This document shows positions 4,753 through 6,108 of a stretch of 6,108 bases of DNA, piece by piece. The translations under genes were made by a program, and so were the position numbers. This stretch comes from Pseudomonadota bacterium (GTDB lineage: Bacteria > Pseudomonadota > Alphaproteobacteria > Rhizobiales > Beijerinckiaceae): positions 1-6,108 of the forward strand of contig JAKANG010000104.1 in NCBI GenBank assembly GCA_021812505.1, given 5' to 3'. Below the pieces are notes generated by a model that worked only from the letters and a program-made list of their open reading frames with translations, was not told the origin of the DNA and made no database searches. The first letter of the stretch is position 1. Each line of letters opens with the position of its first letter.

Positions 4753-5880
4753 ATGCCCGCTCGTTCCAATATCCGGATGGCTTTTTCCGCGCCCGCAAGG
4801 GTTTGCCTGGCCCTGGCGGCGTCCGTCGCTTTTTCGGGCGCCGCCCGGGCGCACGCTTCATCGCCCGTCCGGGTGGGCGTCGTCCCGGCCGAAATGAAGG
4901 AGGTGACCAAGGGCGCGGCCTTCGTCGGCCGCGTCGACGCGGTGGAAAAGGTCGATATCCGGGCGCGCGTGAAGGGCTATCTTCGGGCCGTCAAATTCAA
5001 GGAAGGGCAGGCGGTCAAGGTCGGCGAGCCCCTGTTCGAGATCGAACCCGACCTGTTCAAGGCCGATGTCGAACAGGCTCAGGGCGCGCTGGAGCGCGCC
5101 GAGGCGGCGAAGACCTTGGCTGCGATCCAGTTGCAGCGCGCCTCGGAGCTGCTGGCCAAGCAGGCGGGCACGGCGGTCCAGCGCGATCAGGCCGCCGCCT
5201 CGGACCAGCAGGCCGCGGGCGGCGTGCTCAGCGCGCGCGCCAATCTCGACACCGCCAAGATCAATCTCGGCTATACGTCGATTACATCGCCGATCAATGG
5301 ACGCATCGGCATGACCAATGTGACGGCGGGCAATGTCGTCGGCCCGGACAGCGGCGTGCTGGCGACCATCGTCAGCGAAGACCCGATCTATGTCACCTTC
5401 CCAGTCAGCCAGCGCGAATTCATGCGGGTGACCGGTGACGCCAGGAGCAAGCTCGACAATGTCGGCGCGTCGCTGATCTTCGCCGACGGCGCGACCTATG
5501 GCCAGACCGGAAAAGTGGATTTCGTCGACGTCAAGGTCGATCGCGCGACCGACACCATCACGCTGCGCGCGGTCTTTCCCAATCCGGATGGGGTATTGCG
5601 CGACGGCCAGCTGGTGCGCGTGCAACTGGCGAGCGACAAGCCGCAAAGCGCCATGGTGGTCCCGCAATCGGCGCTGCTCGCCGACAAGGACGGCGTCTAT
5701 GTCTTCGTCGTCGAGGACGGCAAGGCGGCGATCCGGCGGGTCAAGACCGGCGCCGAGGCCGGCAATGACGTGGTGGTCGCCGACGGCCTTTCCCAGGGCG
5801 ACCTGGTCATCGTCGAGGGCCTGACCAACGTCCGGCCGGGCGCGCGGGTCACCGCCTCTCCCATCCAGAGCGGGAGCTGA
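4753..5880 (+). CDS. RND efflux periplasmic adaptor subunit (AcrA/MexA family)
   Basis: The 375-residue protein is a membrane-fusion adaptor that links an inner-membrane RND pump to an outer-membrane channel. A signal peptide covers residues 1-33 (hydrophobic 17-28, cleavage after ARA at 31-33). Cys18 lies inside the hydrophobic stretch and is not a lipobox, so, unlike E. coli AcrA, it is probably not lipidated. The first half of the lipoyl-like domain is at about 66-98 (ARVKGYLRAVKFKEGQAVKVG), followed by an Ala/Gln-rich helical hairpin (about 101-170). The second lipoyl half is marked by SITSPINGRIG (176-186), and beta-barrel and membrane-proximal domains follow (PQSALLADKDGVYVFVVEDG near 300-325). 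Length is normal. The start is chosen from AAGGAGG at 4736-4742, ten bases upstream; the next Met (codon 9) is too far from it. The pump gene follows after four bases. Substrates cannot be inferred, and no regulator gene is next to it. Confidence 0.92.
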   Translation: MPARSNIRMAFSAPARVCLALAASVAFSGAARAHASSPVRVGVVPAEMKEVTKGAAFVGRVDAVEKVDIRARVKGYLRAVKFKEGQAVKVGEPLFEIEPDLFKADVEQAQGALERAEAAKTLAAIQLQRASELLAKQAGTAVQRDQAAASDQQAAGGVLSARANLDTAKINLGYTSITSPINGRIGMTNVTAGNVVGPDSGVLATIVSEDPIYVTFPVSQREFMRVTGDARSKLDNVGASLIFADGATYGQTGKVDFVDVKVDRATDTITLRAVFPNPDGVLRDGQLVRVQLASDKPQSAMVVPQSALLADKDGVYVFVVEDGKAAIRRVKTGAEAGNDVVVADGLSQGDLVIVEGLTNVRPGARVTASPIQSGS

Positions 5881-5884
5881 CGGC

Positions 5885-6108
5885 ATGATTTCCGCCGTTT
5901 TCGTCGACCGGCCGCGCCTCGCGATTGTCATCGCCGTCGTCACCACCATCGCCGGCCTGCTGGCGCTGCTTTCGATCCCGCTGGCGCAATATCCCGATAT
6001 CGTGCCGCCGCAGGTTTCGGTGACCACGCTCTATCCGGGCGCCAACGCCCAGGTGGTGGACGCCACCGTCGCCCAGCCGATCGAGGCCCAGGTCACGGGC
6101 GTCGACAA
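5885..6108 (+). CDS. RND efflux pump inner-membrane subunit (AcrB/HAE1 family), N-terminal part
   Basis: Only 74 codons are seen before the window ends; family members have about 1,030-1,060 residues. The start [19 protein letters not shown], the first transmembrane helix (about 12-31), and then [14 protein letters not shown] and [18 protein letters not shown] match the opening of AcrB-type hydrophobe/amphiphile exporters, including the conserved AQYP...PP and YPGA motifs. These proton-driven trimers take substrates from the periplasm or membrane and pass them to the outer channel. The ATG at 5885 lies four bases after the adaptor stop, with GGGAG (5872-5876) eight bases upstream and overlapping the adaptor's last codons. 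Both genes are therefore almost certainly one transcript with coupled translation. Confidence 0.93.
   Translation, partial: MISAVFVDRPRLAIVIAVVTTIAGLLALLSIPLAQYPDIVPPQVSVTTLYPGANAQVVDATVAQPIEAQVTGVD

Noticed and set aside
4591..4861. Two short minus-strand open frames (87 and 73 codons) across the efflux leader
   Set aside because: They overlap the adaptor start antisense, have a highly basic composition and no recognised motif, and no clear reason to prefer them over a plain divergent spacer.
4858..6027. 389-codon open frame on the minus strand opposite the adaptor and pump genes
   Set aside because: It is a shadow of high-GC coding DNA on the other strand. The plus-strand proteins match known families over the whole stretch, and the antisense product has no recognisable motif and would start inside the pump gene.

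Overview
The window looks like chromosomal DNA from a high-GC alphaproteobacterium, most likely of the order Hyphomicrobiales (Methylocystis/Beijerinckiaceae-like). This assignment rests on the base composition, the gene families and the DUF3141-phosphotransacetylase gene pair. It is an inference from recognised proteins, not a database result.

Layout. Positions 1-74 (+) hold the last 23 codons of an AmtB-type ammonium transporter, followed by a hairpin terminator (101-131). A 342-base spacer with a second folded element and an inverted repeat leads to a complete outer-membrane protein of the TorF/TIGR02001 putative porin family (417-1412, +), which ends in a strong terminator (1453-1484). 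From 1569 to 4509 everything is on the minus strand. In transcription order it is a 158-aa conserved protein of unknown function (4509-4033), a collapsed DUF3141 gene (3958-3531), an intact PTA/PTB-family phosphate acyltransferase (3538-2573), and a badly broken DUF2252 gene (2562-1569). A 243-base divergent spacer (4510-4752) then separates this cluster from a plus-strand efflux operon: an RND periplasmic adaptor (4753-5880) and the first 74 codons of an RND inner-membrane pump (5885-6108, cut by the window end).

How the parts work together. The transporter and the porin-like protein may both serve nutrient uptake, ammonium across the inner membrane and an unknown solute across the outer membrane. 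The adaptor and pump form a tripartite drug/solute efflux system; no outer-membrane channel is visible here. The minus-strand cluster is a decaying operon: the acyltransferase is intact with its own ribosome binding site, while the genes on both sides have lost large internal segments. No acetate kinase, the usual partner of the acyltransferase, is seen.

I found no CRISPR array, insertion sequence, tRNA, rRNA or obviously new defence or mobile system. The most notable features are the two adjacent eroded genes around the intact acyltransferase and a few possible regulatory repeats.
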